A stretch of DNA of 36,312 nt from a virus: positions 1 through 36,312 of the IMG/VR virus record IMGVR_UViG_3300013103_000031; one strand, written 5' to 3'. Shown one piece after another: positions 1-6,606 of this stretch (the first letter of the stretch is position 1; every line of letters starts with the position of its first letter). The translations under genes were made by a program, and so were the position numbers. The notes beneath the pieces were generated by a model that saw nothing but the letters and a program-made list of their open reading frames with translations, was not told where the DNA came from and made no database searches.

Positions 1-4
1 ATAT

Positions 5-43
5 AAAAAGGTAGAGGGTTTTGGGTCCTCTACCTTCTTTTTT
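5..43. terminator. Bidirectional intrinsic terminator
   Basis: A perfect 10-bp stem (8-17 paired with 27-36) with a 9-nt loop. On the plus strand it is followed by CTTTTTT. On the minus strand it is followed by TTTTTAT. Because all genes to its right are on the minus strand, its main job is probably to end the leftmost small-gene operon. Confidence 0.85.
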
Positions 44-80
44 CTATTTCATTCAGTAGATCATAATCTTTTGAATCGTA

Positions 81-155
81 CTAACGCAATATTCTGCCAC
101 CACATTTTTTGCATAAATGGTTTTCCAGTATCCACGTTTTCTTTTTATTACTCAT
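81..155 (-). CDS. Tiny CxxC peptide (24 aa), possible
   Basis: Very short reading frame (MSNKKKTWILENHLCKKCGGRILR... region, basic, with one CKKC pair). It begins 15 nt after the stop of the preceding membrane-protein gene, with AAAGGAAATGGGATT upstream as a weak SD. It is the last possible gene before the terminator. One CxxC cannot bind zinc alone, but neighbours in this operon are zinc-ribbon miniproteins. It could be a remnant of one, or non-coding. Confidence 0.3.
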   Translation of the reverse strand: MSNKKKTWILENHLCKKCGGRILR

Positions 156-169
156 AATCCCATTTCCTT

Positions 170-343
170 TCACTTTCCTCTATCCTTTTCCCAATGGCCT
201 TTCACAGTAGGAACCCAATGGTACCCATCTTCCATTTTGCAATAATTAAGATATTTATTGTATGCGACAACCGCGCAAATAAAAGCCGCGATTAGCACCA
301 AGGCAATAAAGCTCGCAATAACCTCTTTAAGTTCATCGCTCAT
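170..343 (-). CDS. Small single-pass membrane protein (57 aa)
   Basis: Begins MSDELKEVIASFIALVLIAAF and carries one clear hydrophobic segment at about residues 8-28. A polar, Trp/His-containing tail follows, ending in WEKDRGK. The ATG overlaps the stop of the upstream gene as ATGA, and AAGGAGAG lies at a suitable distance, so translation looks coupled. No family is recognised. A short N-terminus, one membrane helix and about 30 tail residues would fit a small inner-membrane host-takeover or exclusion factor, but that is inference only. Confidence 0.7.
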   Translation of the reverse strand: MSDELKEVIASFIALVLIAAFICAVVAYNKYLNYCKMEDGYHWVPTVKGHWEKDRGK

Positions 344-525
344 AACTCACTCTCCTTTCCGTAAATCTCATCAAGTTTTTCCAAGTCAAGTTCTTGCGAT
401 ATTCGTTTGCCGCAATACGGGCAATAAATAAAGCCTTTACGTGTCAATTCCCAGCTAACATTATGACCGCAAGATGTTTCTTTTTGCCAGCCTAAAAAAT
501 GACTTTTCCAAAGACAGGTTTTCAT
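340..525 (-). CDS. Zinc-ribbon miniprotein (61 aa)
   Basis: Starts MKTCLWKSHFLGW. It contains SCGH at about residues 24-27 and CPYCGKRI at about 41-48, giving the Cys/His ligands of a small zinc ribbon, followed by an acidic C-terminal tail. The TCTCxGH...F.YCPxCGKRI layout resembles the C-terminal part of the protein at 2284-2538, so the two look like distant paralogues. A TTG start six codons upstream is possible, but the ATG at 525 has the better spacing from a GAGGGA SD. Its stop overlaps the next start by 4 nt. Function unknown; typical of phage early small genes. Confidence 0.65.
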   Translation of the reverse strand: MKTCLWKSHFLGWQKETSCGHNVSWELTRKGFIYCPYCGKRISQELDLEKLDEIYGKESEL

Positions 526-642
526 TTCATCCCTCAAAGACAAACGCCTAAGAAAAAGGCTAGGATATTAATTATTGTTGCTGGGGTCATTATTCACTAA
601 AAAACTAACAAGAATTACAACAATACGTGTCTTCAACTGGCA

Positions 643-816
643 TTATTGCTCCTTTTTCTCAATCTCTATTAATTTATCTAGTTCTTGCTTTTCAAATCTT
701 CTTCGAGCCTTTGCTATTTGTTTTTTAGCAAATCTGGCAAAACCTTTTTTCGGATTGAAAAAAGTCTCGCTTCTCCAGTAGTACCAGCGCCCTTCCTGCT
801 TATTTATGGGCTTCAT
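643..816 (-). CDS. Small basic protein (57 aa), unknown
   Basis: Starts MKPINKQEGRWYYWRSETFF and becomes a strongly charged helix (ARFAKKQIAKARRRFEKQELDKLIEIEKKEQ). The ATG at 816 sits just behind GGAGGGGGAAA, which decides the start over an upstream GTG. It overlaps the end of the 31-aa zinc peptide (800-895). The basic/amphipathic helix could bind nucleic acid or a host protein. No family recognised. Confidence 0.6.
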   Translation of the reverse strand: MKPINKQEGRWYYWRSETFFNPKKGFARFAKKQIAKARRRFEKQELDKLIEIEKKEQ

Positions 817-895
817 TTTCCCCCTCCGCTTTCGCTCCACATTTTGGACAAGTAAAATAATCCCAAAACATTTTCCCTTTTCGTTTGTGTGGCAT
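800..895 (-). CDS. 31-aa CxxC peptide
   Basis: Short frame reading MPHKRKGKMFWDYFTCPKCG and ending in EGENEAHK. It has an excellent SD (TTGGAGGGATAATT before ATG) and directly follows the stop of the gene at 898. The CPKCG knuckle resembles half of a zinc ribbon. It overlaps the following gene by 17 nt in a different frame. The strong SD makes it more believable than its size suggests. Confidence 0.5.
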   Translation of the reverse strand: MPHKRKGKMFWDYFTCPKCGAKAEGENEAHK

Positions 896-897
896 AA

Positions 898-1092
898 TTA
901 TCCCTCCAATACATCAATAAGTTCACCAATCTCAAACACCCGTGCATATACTTCTTCATCATCATCTGGGCCGCCACGATTCAAGACAATACAAACCTCG
1001 CCCTTAACGCCTTCTTCTAGATGTACGGTGTACTCATGAAATACATCTTGCAAATCTTTACGCCAGACTGTCATGTGTACGTCATTGCTCAT
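898..1092 (-). CDS. Small acidic protein (64 aa), unknown
   Basis: Starts MSNDVHMTVWRKDLQDVFHEY. A predicted beta-rich core (VHLEEG.KGEVCIVLNRGGPDDDEEVYARVFEIGEL) has a DDDEE loop. AAAGGAGGG lies directly ahead of two tandem ATGs, and the second (1092) has the better spacing. It overlaps the upstream gene by 11 nt. No known family recognised. Confidence 0.6.
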   Translation of the reverse strand: MSNDVHMTVWRKDLQDVFHEYTVHLEEGVKGEVCIVLNRGGPDDDEEVYARVFEIGELIDVLEG

Positions 1093-1288
1093 CATCCCTC
1101 CTTTCACTATCTATGCTTAGCAGAAATTGAAACCGGCTTCTTTTATTTTTGTTCTTCCACCGTTTTCCAAACTCATCTAGCTCGTTTTTCATGTGTGATA
1201 TGAAGTCATCTATATGTACCATTTTCATTTTATATCCGTCACAAAAGCCCAGCGGATAATTATTCTCTTTGTGATTTTGCCTTGGCAA
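1082..1288 (-). CDS. N-terminally truncated paralogue of the 2535-2705 zinc protein
   Basis: The segment YPLGFCDGYKMKMVHIDDF matches NPLGFCDGYKPAKVIRLDAF in the gene at 2535-2705. The N-terminal zinc part of that protein (CCGTCKF...C) is missing here. The match begins at the stop codon of the upstream gene (1260-1472), as if that gene replaced the front half. The start is unclear: a TTG at 1288 lies inside the upstream gene with a poor SD, and the ATGs at 1228 and 1222 lie after the conserved motif. A long charged C-terminal extension (ELDEFGKRWKNKNKRSRF...) follows. It may be expressed or decaying. Confidence 0.45.
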   Translation of the reverse strand: MPRQNHKENNYPLGFCDGYKMKMVHIDDFISHMKNELDEFGKRWKNKNKRSRFQFLLSIDSERRDDEQ

Positions 1289-1472
1289 TTATGGTACGAC
1301 ACCTCGGACAAATATGTTTTACTTCCACATCGCCATAAGTCTTCTCTGGACGGAAATCCTCGTGTAGTTGTACCTTGACTTCAGTCCAATCAATCGGAAG
1401 CCATCTATCGCCACCACCTTCACCCTTCGTACCGCATAAGTCACAATAGTATAGTATTACTGTCTTTTTCAT
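1260..1472 (-). CDS. Zinc-ribbon protein (70 aa)
   Basis: Starts MKKTVILYYCDLCGTKGEGGG. Two knuckles, CDLC at about 10-13 and CPRC at about 55-58, frame a small beta domain, a classic two-CxxC zinc ribbon. The ATG overlaps the previous stop as ATGA and has GGAGGGCGAAGA as SD. No catalytic motif is visible, so a nucleic-acid- or protein-binding role is likely. The specific function is unknown. Confidence 0.7.
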   Translation of the reverse strand: MKKTVILYYCDLCGTKGEGGGDRWLPIDWTEVKVQLHEDFRPEKTYGDVEVKHICPRCRTIIAKAKSQRE

Positions 1473-2287
1473 TCTTCGCCCTCCTTTTCCGCAACCTCAA
1501 GCCAGCGGTCGCCGTATTCTTGCTTCCACCGTTCAAGGATTTCTTTGCGACTGAATAGGCTGTCTTTCCAGTCGCCTTGCCAGTCTATTTCTTGAGTAAT
1601 AACTAAATACCTACCCCCGCACCAATTTTCAGCCATAGTCATAACAGGCTTTTTTTCGTGTATCTGCCATTCTCTACCCCCTGAATCCGTAATTTCCATG
1701 GCCACCCATCGGCCCAGTGGGATCCTGAGCGGATTGATGAGCGGCACGTCGCGCTTCTCACGTATCTTAACATATTCGGTATCAAGCAACTTCGCGGCAC
1801 CTTCTTTTGCGCAGGCGTCACAGCAGAAATAATACGTTTCTTCAATCGCCGCTTTCGGTATTGCCTTTTTACAATTCGCGCACGTAACCGTTTCATCCCA
1901 CGATTCCACTTCTGCTTCTAGCGCGGTGCAAGATTCGTTATCTTCCGGCTTCGGAAGCTCGCCCTTGTCATCCAATCGAAGGCGGTAACACTCTTTATCG
2001 TCCGCATAATCCTTGTTCTTACTTATTTGTGTAATCCAACTGGCTTTCCACGAAGGAATACGTGAATAATACTCAGCATCAGGATCAGCCTTGTGCGCCT
2101 CAACAAATTCATTCCAATCCCCGCCAGCATCAACCCATTGCTGTCCGGTGCACCATTCACCGGAGCCAGGGAGTTTACATGGCGTTGCCACCTTGTCAGT
2201 ATAACAGTATATTGACCCGCTATGCACGTGGACATACCGACCGGCCATCCCTTTCTTGATTTCTTTTCCACAATCATCACACTTCAT
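1469..2287 (-). CDS. Multi-zinc-finger protein (272 aa), unknown
   Basis: Begins with CDDCGKEI (residues 3-10) and has a middle HVHSGSIYC...C region. A second cluster at about 135-160 (CANCKKAI ... CCDACAKEG) gives at least two zinc sites. The C-terminal third is Trp-rich (REWQIHEKKPV, WCGGRYLVITQEIDWQGDW, RWKQEYGDRW). It is the longest gene of the leftmost operon and is joined to both neighbours by ATGA overlaps. No family recognised. It could bind RNA/DNA or a host protein. Confidence 0.75.
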   Translation of the reverse strand: MKCDDCGKEIKKGMAGRYVHVHSGSIYCYTDKVATPCKLPGSGEWCTGQQWVDAGGDWNEFVEAHKADPDAEYYSRIPSWKASWITQISKNKDYADDKECYRLRLDDKGELPKPEDNESCTALEAEVESWDETVTCANCKKAIPKAAIEETYYFCCDACAKEGAAKLLDTEYVKIREKRDVPLINPLRIPLGRWVAMEITDSGGREWQIHEKKPVMTMAENWCGGRYLVITQEIDWQGDWKDSLFSRKEILERWKQEYGDRWLEVAEKEGEE

Positions 2288-2538
2288 CTTCTCTCCTTTA
2301 TCTTAATCCGCTTACCACACCATGGACAGAATTTGTACTCAAAGAACGTATAATTATGACATGATGTTTTTGCCAAACCACCTTCGGTAACTAACCATTC
2401 ACACACCCCACGGTCACGCTTTCCCTTCTGATACGCTTTCCAAGAGATTTGGACAACGTCATAATAACCCCAACCAGTAAAAGGCATGGGGTATGTGCGC
2501 CTGCGCATAAAATCCCAAAACCATTGCGGTATTTTCAC
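2284..2538 (-). CDS. Small zinc-ribbon protein (84 aa)
   Basis: Uses a GTG start (2538) that overlaps the previous stop as GTGA and has CAGGAGGAAGAT ahead of it; the ATG two bases upstream is followed at once by a stop. The N-terminal part is aromatic (IPQWFWDFMRRRTYPMPFTGWGYYDVV). The C-terminal part carries C...TSCHNYTFFEYKFCPWCGKRI, a zinc-ribbon-like Cys set similar to the protein at 340-525. Unknown role. Confidence 0.65.
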   Translation of the reverse strand: MKIPQWFWDFMRRRTYPMPFTGWGYYDVVQISWKAYQKGKRDRGVCEWLVTEGGLAKTSCHNYTFFEYKFCPWCGKRIKIKERR

Positions 2539-2705
2539 ATCTTCCTCCTGTTTGCTATTTCAAAAAAAGCATCAAGCCGAATTACCTTTGCAGGTTTGTA
2601 ACCATCACAAAATCCAAGCGGATTCGCCGTGCCTTTCAATACTTTGCAGGTCAACTTTTTCCTATCGTATTCACTAAACTTACAAGTCCCGCAACACTGA
2701 ATCAT
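2535..2705 (-). CDS. Cys-rich zinc protein (56 aa)
   Basis: Starts MIQCCGTCKFSEYDRKKLTC and continues NPLGFCDGYKPAKVIRLDAF. The spacing C-x2-C ... C ... C (CGTC, LTC, GFC) looks like a small zinc fold. The ATG at 2705 follows AAAGGAAGGATTAAA, and an upstream TTG is rejected. A truncated copy of its C-terminal half lies at 1082-1288. Function unknown. Confidence 0.65.
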   Translation of the reverse strand: MIQCCGTCKFSEYDRKKLTCKVLKGTANPLGFCDGYKPAKVIRLDAFFEIANRRKM

Positions 2706-2734
2706 TTTAATCCTTCCTTTGTCTAAAATATCTA

Positions 2735-2977
2735 TCAATCGCCATCCGTACCTGTCTCAGCCATCGCCTCATTGACAATGGCTCGTTCCGCTTCAGCTCT
2801 GGTGTTATAGAGACCTAGATATTTGGGGAAAAATAAATCATCACTGAAATGGTATGCGGCATATTCCTCAGTCAAAACAGAGACAGACTCAATTCTCCCA
2901 ATCAACTTGTCTTCACCATCTACCTCAGCTGAAACTGCCCAATCAGTTCTCACGACCTTCAATTTTATCTTCATCAT
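2735..2977 (-). CDS. Small protein (80 aa), unknown
   Basis: Starts MMKIKLKVVRTDWAVSAEVD. It has a beta-rich first half and a helical end (NTRAEAERAIVNEAMAETGTDGD). Tandem ATGs at 2977 and 2974 follow GAGGAGGT. The first overlaps the preceding stop as ATGA, and the second has slightly better SD spacing. No family recognised. Confidence 0.65.
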   Translation of the reverse strand: MMKIKLKVVRTDWAVSAEVDGEDKLIGRIESVSVLTEEYAAYHFSDDLFFPKYLGLYNTRAEAERAIVNEAMAETGTDGD

Positions 2978-3177
2978 ACCTCCTCAATAGTCAGACGAGC
3001 CACCCTCAAAATCTGATGCTCTTTGGCCCAATAGGGATGCCTTCTGTCAAACATCTGAGCCTTCTCCATAGCGTATGCCGCAAGACCTGATATGGAGGAG
3101 ACATCAAGATATTCGCCACCTCCGGTCTGCCTTCTGACAACTCCATAGACCCTGTCCAAGATTTTTTCCTGTTCCAT
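2974..3177 (-). CDS. Small helical protein (67 aa), unknown
   Basis: Starts MEQEKILDRVYGVVRRQTGGGEY. A helix with FDRRHPYWAKEHQILRVARL follows. AAGGAGAAAGAA lies before the ATG. It is coupled to the next gene by an ATGA overlap. No motif assigned. Confidence 0.65.
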   Translation of the reverse strand: MEQEKILDRVYGVVRRQTGGGEYLDVSSISGLAAYAMEKAQMFDRRHPYWAKEHQILRVARLTIEEV

Positions 3178-3187
3178 TTCTTTCTCC

Positions 3188-4024
3188 TTATTCCTTATTA
3201 TCAGACTGAATTATTGACGCCCGGCTGGGACGCTTGCCAAATGCGAAATATTTGTCCCTGTCGCTCCTGGTCAATGTGGCAGTGAATTGGATCATATCAC
3301 CTACACGCACATCACAACTGATTGCCTGAGGAATGGTGCACCATACCCTCCACCCAGCCTCAGACCTGACCATCATTTTCCAGACCGTCTCATTGAAATA
3401 TCCTTCCTTTGCCTTGATGGCGAGGACTTCACCTGTGACTGTGACTTTGCCTTCTGGTGCAGATTCAGAAGGCTCTTGGATTTCTTCTGCGGGCTCCGGG
3501 TTCTTCACCTGCTCAATCAGCTTCTTGGCGAACTTTATTTGTTTTTCAGTCAGGGTGCCATACTGATTGAGCCTGTTCCACATATCAGCGAGGATGGGGT
3601 GTCCGAACCGTGCGCATTCCATACACGGAATTCCCACCTCTTTGGTGAGCTGCCTTGCATTGATCAGCATCTGCGCTCGTTTTCTCGCGGCCGCACACAA
3701 GTCTCTGGTTTTGCGAAAGGCTTGCTCATCACCCATGCTCAAATTACTTGCACAATCAAAACCAGTTTTGATTATTTGTCCGGTAGGTACATGTAAAAAA
3801 TAGGCGAGGTGGGATGCCCATGCTCCGCAGATGTGACAGGTCCCACCATGTTCATGCTGAGAAAAGGTGTGCCCACCGTCTCTTATGAATGTATGGAGAC
3901 TGGCTCGTCTTCGCGCAATCTCCATTGATGCGAATGGATCACCATAGTCATTCCCAGGAATGGCAATGATAAACATATATTCCTCAGGTTTGATATTCTT
4001 GGGGCAATGTATGTCAGTTCTCAT
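3188..4024 (-). CDS. Zinc-binding protein with OB-fold-like C-terminus (278 aa)
   Basis: The N-terminal half contains HEHGGTCHICGAWASH at about 56-71, followed by Y-F-L-H-V-P-T-G and TGFDCASNL, a Cys/His cluster probably holding zinc. A central helical region is followed by a Pro/Glu-rich linker (EPAEEIQEPSESAPEG) at about 175-190. The C-terminal ~80 residues (VTVTGEVLAIKAKEG ... VGDMIQFTATLTRSDRDKYFAFGKRPSRA) have the strand pattern of an OB-fold. I recall similar architectures as hypothetical proteins in other phages. A nucleic-acid-binding role is plausible but unproven. The SD is AGGAGGAAGAAAA. Confidence 0.75.
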   Translation of the reverse strand: MRTDIHCPKNIKPEEYMFIIAIPGNDYGDPFASMEIARRRASLHTFIRDGGHTFSQHEHGGTCHICGAWASHLAYFLHVPTGQIIKTGFDCASNLSMGDEQAFRKTRDLCAAARKRAQMLINARQLTKEVGIPCMECARFGHPILADMWNRLNQYGTLTEKQIKFAKKLIEQVKNPEPAEEIQEPSESAPEGKVTVTGEVLAIKAKEGYFNETVWKMMVRSEAGWRVWCTIPQAISCDVRVGDMIQFTATLTRSDRDKYFAFGKRPSRASIIQSDNKE

Positions 4025-4380
4025 TTTTCTTCCTCCTCATACATCATCGGCATGCGAAACCGGTGATTCTCCCGAAAATGACACTTCACCGCCCACCAAT
4101 CATTTCTGTTCTGGCTCTTCAGAAATGTGGTGATGAGCCTCCTGAGAGTCTTGTCCTCATACATTGTTCTCAACTCAATCACCTCCTGCATCGGACACAA
4201 CTGACCCCAGTCAGCACCAGTGAGCCGCTGTTTCTCCGTGACAAGTCTGCTCTGCGCAATGAGCCTCACCGAATTGCCTTCAAAAATAAGCTCACATTCG
4301 TAAGGGAGCTTTGATTTCACCACCATCCCAACTTTGCCATTGTCAACATGCACACACCTCTCCAATTTGTACTCTCTCAT
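4021..4380 (-). CDS. Hypothetical protein (119 aa)
   Basis: Starts MREYKLERCVHVDNGKVGMV. It appears beta-rich in the first half and basic/aromatic in the second (RNDWWAVKCHFRENHRFRMP). It is preceded by the TTTTACAAGGAGAA leader that recurs before several small genes here. Its stop overlaps the next start as ATGA. No family recognised. Confidence 0.7.
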   Translation of the reverse strand: MREYKLERCVHVDNGKVGMVVKSKLPYECELIFEGNSVRLIAQSRLVTEKQRLTGADWGQLCPMQEVIELRTMYEDKTLRRLITTFLKSQNRNDWWAVKCHFRENHRFRMPMMYEEEEK

Positions 4381-4418
4381 CGTCTTCTCCTTGTAAAAGT
4401 AAAAATGACTATAAAATC

Positions 4419-4628
4419 TTATGCGCCTTTGATTTCTGCATACGTTTTGAGAATCTTCCTCTCAAGATCATCCGACATCCCATATCCTGTAAAACGAGAA
4501 TACCCTCCCTCAGAATGCACTCTATGAATCCATTTGCCTGTACGCTTGCATATGCTTCCACTTTCAATCATTTTGTTGACCAGGTCCTTGACATCTTCTG
4601 TTATGATAATCTCTTTCGCTGTCTTCAT
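4419..4628 (-). CDS. Small protein (69 aa), first gene of the leftmost operon
   Basis: Starts MKTAKEIIITEDVKDLVNKM at 4628, directly after ACAAGGAGAAAAAG. An upstream start is rejected on SD grounds. It has a charged helix, then CKRTGKWIHRVHSEGGYSRF and a C-terminal helix. It is the first gene behind the promoter at about 4670-4705, so it is probably among the most strongly expressed genes of this operon. No function assigned. Confidence 0.7.
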   Translation of the reverse strand: MKTAKEIIITEDVKDLVNKMIESGSICKRTGKWIHRVHSEGGYSRFTGYGMSDDLERKILKTYAEIKGA

Positions 4629-4649
4629 CTTTTTCTCCTTGTAAAACAA

Positions 4650-4788
4650 AACATAAGCAATAACTACATTGTTATATTACTATAACACATTGCATAAAGC
4701 AAATAAAAAATTCAATTATTTTTGATTATTTTTTGGTGGAATGGTTTGATGCTAGAAAATAGGCTATTTTTCAATCATAATTTTTTGA
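4650..4788 (-). repeat. Intergenic repeat, copy A of about 140 bp
   Basis: This stretch aligns with 30132-30273. A roughly 52-bp core around the promoter differs at one position by eye (4655 onward versus 30137 onward). The rest is clearly related but more diverged (shared GATTATTTTTTG, GAATGGTTTGA, CAATCATAATTTTTT). Copy A runs over the last codons of the gene at 4775-5050. Confidence 0.8.
4655..4710 (-). promoter_or_regulatory. Promoter with palindromic operator-like box (copy A)
   Basis: Read on the minus strand: TTGCTT, 17 nt, TAATAT. The -10 region is embedded in the palindrome GTTATA-GTAA-TATAAC (4671-4686). The upstream DNA is very A/T-rich. The same core occurs at 30155-30170 and 29251-29266, each time in front of a gene on the minus strand. 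The palindrome suggests a repressor or activator site overlapping the -10, or recognition by the phage's own sigma protein (28699-29223). No transcription data; inferred from repetition and position. Confidence 0.6.
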
Positions 4789-5050
4789 AGATTCTTATTT
4801 TTCTCTTCTTTTTCAACCTGCGCTCCCGCCTTTTCTCCTCCCTCTTCTGCCTTCTCACCATCCATTCTGCGTCTACCTTATGGTATTTGCACCTGCGAAA
4901 GAATGATTGAGTAGACAGATATCGCCTTTGAGATTCTTCAGACATCGCCTCTTCTGCCAGATCCAATATTCTGTCCCATCCTTCCCCTTCTGAAGACTCC
5001 AACCATTTCTCCGGTGGGATTGGCCATCCTCTATATTGTGATCTCTTCAT
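4775..5050 (-). CDS. Basic protein (91 aa), unknown
   Basis: Starts MKRSQYRGWPIPPEKWLESS and ends in a strongly basic stretch (RRQKREEKRRERRLKKKRKIRIFKKL). It is the last gene of the recombination operon, coupled to the Rad50 C-half gene by an ATGA overlap. The final codons lie inside the repeat that carries promoter A. The basic tail suggests nucleic-acid binding. No family recognised. Confidence 0.65.
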   Translation of the reverse strand: MKRSQYRGWPIPPEKWLESSEGEGWDRILDLAEEAMSEESQRRYLSTQSFFRRCKYHKVDAEWMVRRQKREEKRRERRLKKKRKIRIFKKL

Positions 5051-5616
5051 GATAGCTGAATTACCTTGCCTGTCTTGAGTTCATCGATGTGTGTCACAAA
5101 AATGAATTGCACTCCCATCTCAGTAGACAATGTCTGCAACAGGCTCACAATATTTTCCCGATATTCCTCACTCACAAATTTGAATGGCTCGTCCAGAATC
5201 AGAACCTTGCGTAGAGGTGGCGAGGACAACATAAGACATGCAAGCCTCAAAGCAAATGCAGCGACGTCTATCACCCCACCACCACTTGCGGTCATTGGGT
5301 CCACCTCAAGCCCCTCACGCTCAAATGACAGGCGAGCTTCTGTCCTGCCTCGTTTGCGCTCAAAATGGATAATGAATTTGTAGGGCTGATCAAATACAGT
5401 CTCTAGGCATCTGCTCACCACCCCTGCAATCTGTGAATGAGCCTGCTGCTGCACTTGTTGAGCGACATCTTGCGTAAGAGTCCGAGCGTCATTTAGATTG
5501 CTGATCTGCGCATTGATCGCAGCGAGAGCCTGCTTCTCAGCCCGATATGTCTTGCAGACAGCTCTATACTCAGCCATCTTCCGATCAATCGTCTTTCGTA
5601 TCTGTGTCAAATTCAT
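5047..5616 (-). CDS. Rad50/SbcC-like ATPase, C-terminal half (189 aa)
   Basis: This is the second lobe of an SMC/Rad50-type ATPase. Residues 1-70 form a coiled coil. The signature SGGG is at 111-114, Walker B plus catalytic Glu (LILDEPF) at 139-145, and the H-loop FVTHID at 173-178. It has no Walker A. That lies in the separate protein encoded at 7950-8972. The two should assemble into one ATP-binding unit with the Mre11-like nuclease (7051-8052), as T4 gp46/gp47 or SbcCD do, to process DNA ends for recombination-dependent replication. It starts after GAAAGGGTCTT. A whole Rad50 is normally one polypeptide, so the split is notable. Confidence 0.85.
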   Translation of the reverse strand: MNLTQIRKTIDRKMAEYRAVCKTYRAEKQALAAINAQISNLNDARTLTQDVAQQVQQQAHSQIAGVVSRCLETVFDQPYKFIIHFERKRGRTEARLSFEREGLEVDPMTASGGGVIDVAAFALRLACLMLSSPPLRKVLILDEPFKFVSEEYRENIVSLLQTLSTEMGVQFIFVTHIDELKTGKVIQLS

Positions 5617-5625
5617 AAGACCCTT

Positions 5626-5748
5626 TCAAAAACGAATGGCGCCAGCCGGTCTGTTCATAACCGCGATCCTTCCATAGGTTGAGAGCCGTCTAGGATACTG
5701 ACGCCATCCAGAAATCAAACTTGCACCATTCAAGCAATATGTCATCAT
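5626..5748 (-). CDS. Small basic peptide (40 aa), possible
   Basis: Reads MMTYCLNGASLISGWRQYPR and then a basic tail. The ATG overlaps the stop of the SEC-C gene as ATGA, and its stop lies 9 nt before the Rad50 C-half start. This exactly fills what would otherwise be a gap in a fully coupled operon. No homologue recognised. The evidence is positional only. Confidence 0.45.
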   Translation of the reverse strand: MMTYCLNGASLISGWRQYPRRLSTYGRIAVMNRPAGAIRF

Positions 5749-5951
5749 GTCTGCATGCAGCACCTTTTGAACCGGCGGCCGCTGCCACATGGACATTTGG
5801 AATTTCTGCCAAGCACCATCCGCCCCATCTTCCGCAATCTCTTCTGATTCTCCTTAGATAGGCCATTGAGAGATTGCGGAATAAATCGTTGACCAGGACT
5901 GATGCTGAAACCTCTTTGCTGTTTGGGTGCTTCATCCTTTTTGTCCATCAT
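5745..5951 (-). CDS. SEC-C zinc-motif protein (68 aa)
   Basis: Starts MMDKKDEAPKQQRGFSISPG and ends in CPCGSGRRFKRCC, a textbook SEC-C motif (C-x-C-x8-CC type) as found at the C-terminus of SecA, where it binds zinc and contacts SecB/ribosomes. Here it stands alone behind a charged helical N-terminus. AAGGAGAA precedes tandem ATGs, and the first overlaps the previous stop. It may be an adaptor that contacts host proteins. Precise role unknown. Confidence 0.7.
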   Translation of the reverse strand: MMDKKDEAPKQQRGFSISPGQRFIPQSLNGLSKENQKRLRKMGRMVLGRNSKCPCGSGRRFKRCCMQT

Positions 5952-6376
5952 TTCTCCTTATTTTCTTTCCAACTCTCCATCCTGAATTTCCCTCGCATGC
6001 GCACTCGTTCGACGTCATGCTCCTGAGTCAGGAATGCTCTGCCTGTTGTGCTCCTGACTCTACGGATCATTTTTCCATCTTCATCAAATTCATGAATGAT
6101 TGGGTTTACCAGGTCAACGTATCCTTTATTAGAATACCAATCAGCACTATCAGCGAAGATGATGCTCTTGGCATGTCCAGTGGGGTAGAAGGTAGTGAGT
6201 ATTATTTTTTCATACCTGTCGGGCTCGCGTTCACGTTTCTTGCTGGCGATGGCGTCAGCCTTCTCAGGAGCCTCACCGAATTTGATAGATCCTTCGTGAA
6301 TGTAAGGACCAAGGCCCACACCCACAATAATTCCACTGAGCAAGAAGATAAGAAGGTGAATTCCTCGGCTTTTCAT
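5948..6376 (-). CDS. Membrane-anchored protein (142 aa)
   Basis: Residues about 6-25 (IHLLIFLLSGIIVGVGLGPY) form one transmembrane helix or uncleaved signal anchor after MKSRG. The remaining ~115 residues are soluble and charged, with RYEKIILTTFYPTGHAKSIIFADSADW as a possible beta core. It overlaps the lipoprotein gene by ATGA. The lipoprotein/membrane-protein pair recalls spanin pairs, but sequence and context (inside a recombination operon, no lysin nearby) do not support a lysis call. Unknown. Confidence 0.65.
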   Translation of the reverse strand: MKSRGIHLLIFLLSGIIVGVGLGPYIHEGSIKFGEAPEKADAIASKKREREPDRYEKIILTTFYPTGHAKSIIFADSADWYSNKGYVDLVNPIIHEFDEDGKMIRRVRSTTGRAFLTQEHDVERVRMRGKFRMESWKENKEK

Positions 6377-6600
6377 TTTCTCTCCGATCTCTGAGCAATC
6401 TGCTTGCTGTCTCCAGGGACATGTACTGCCACCACTATCACCTCACATCCTTCCGGTAATGTCAGCTCTACTACATCATCACCGTGCTTTGCGTAGGTCG
6501 TGACTGATTGAAGAATGCGAAATCGTTCACCTGCACTCTGTGATTCACTACAACCACACAACCACAAGACCAGCATCATAGCGACAAATATTTTCATCAT
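6373..6600 (-). CDS. Small predicted lipoprotein (75 aa)
   Basis: Starts MMKIFVAMMLVLWLCGCSES: a short hydrophobic signal followed by the lipobox-like LCGC, with Cys17 as the candidate lipidated residue. The mature part has TLPEGCEVIVVAVHVPGDSKQ. GAGGAGAT is upstream. It is coupled to the next gene by an ATGA overlap. If processed, it would be held in the cell envelope. Phage lipoproteins often block superinfection or act in lysis; neither can be decided here. Confidence 0.65.
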   Translation of the reverse strand: MMKIFVAMMLVLWLCGCSESQSAGERFRILQSVTTYAKHGDDVVELTLPEGCEVIVVAVHVPGDSKQIAQRSERK

Positions 6601-6606
6601 ATCTCC

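Noticed and set aside
534-590. 18-residue hydrophobic peptide (MTPATIINILAFFLGVCL), and a 12-residue Cys peptide just upstream of it
   Set aside because: Neither has a convincing SD. Possibly leader peptides, but too short to support.
5690-5935. Second frame across the SEC-C gene
   Set aside because: The clear SEC-C motif and SD belong to 5745-5951. This frame has no motif and no SD.
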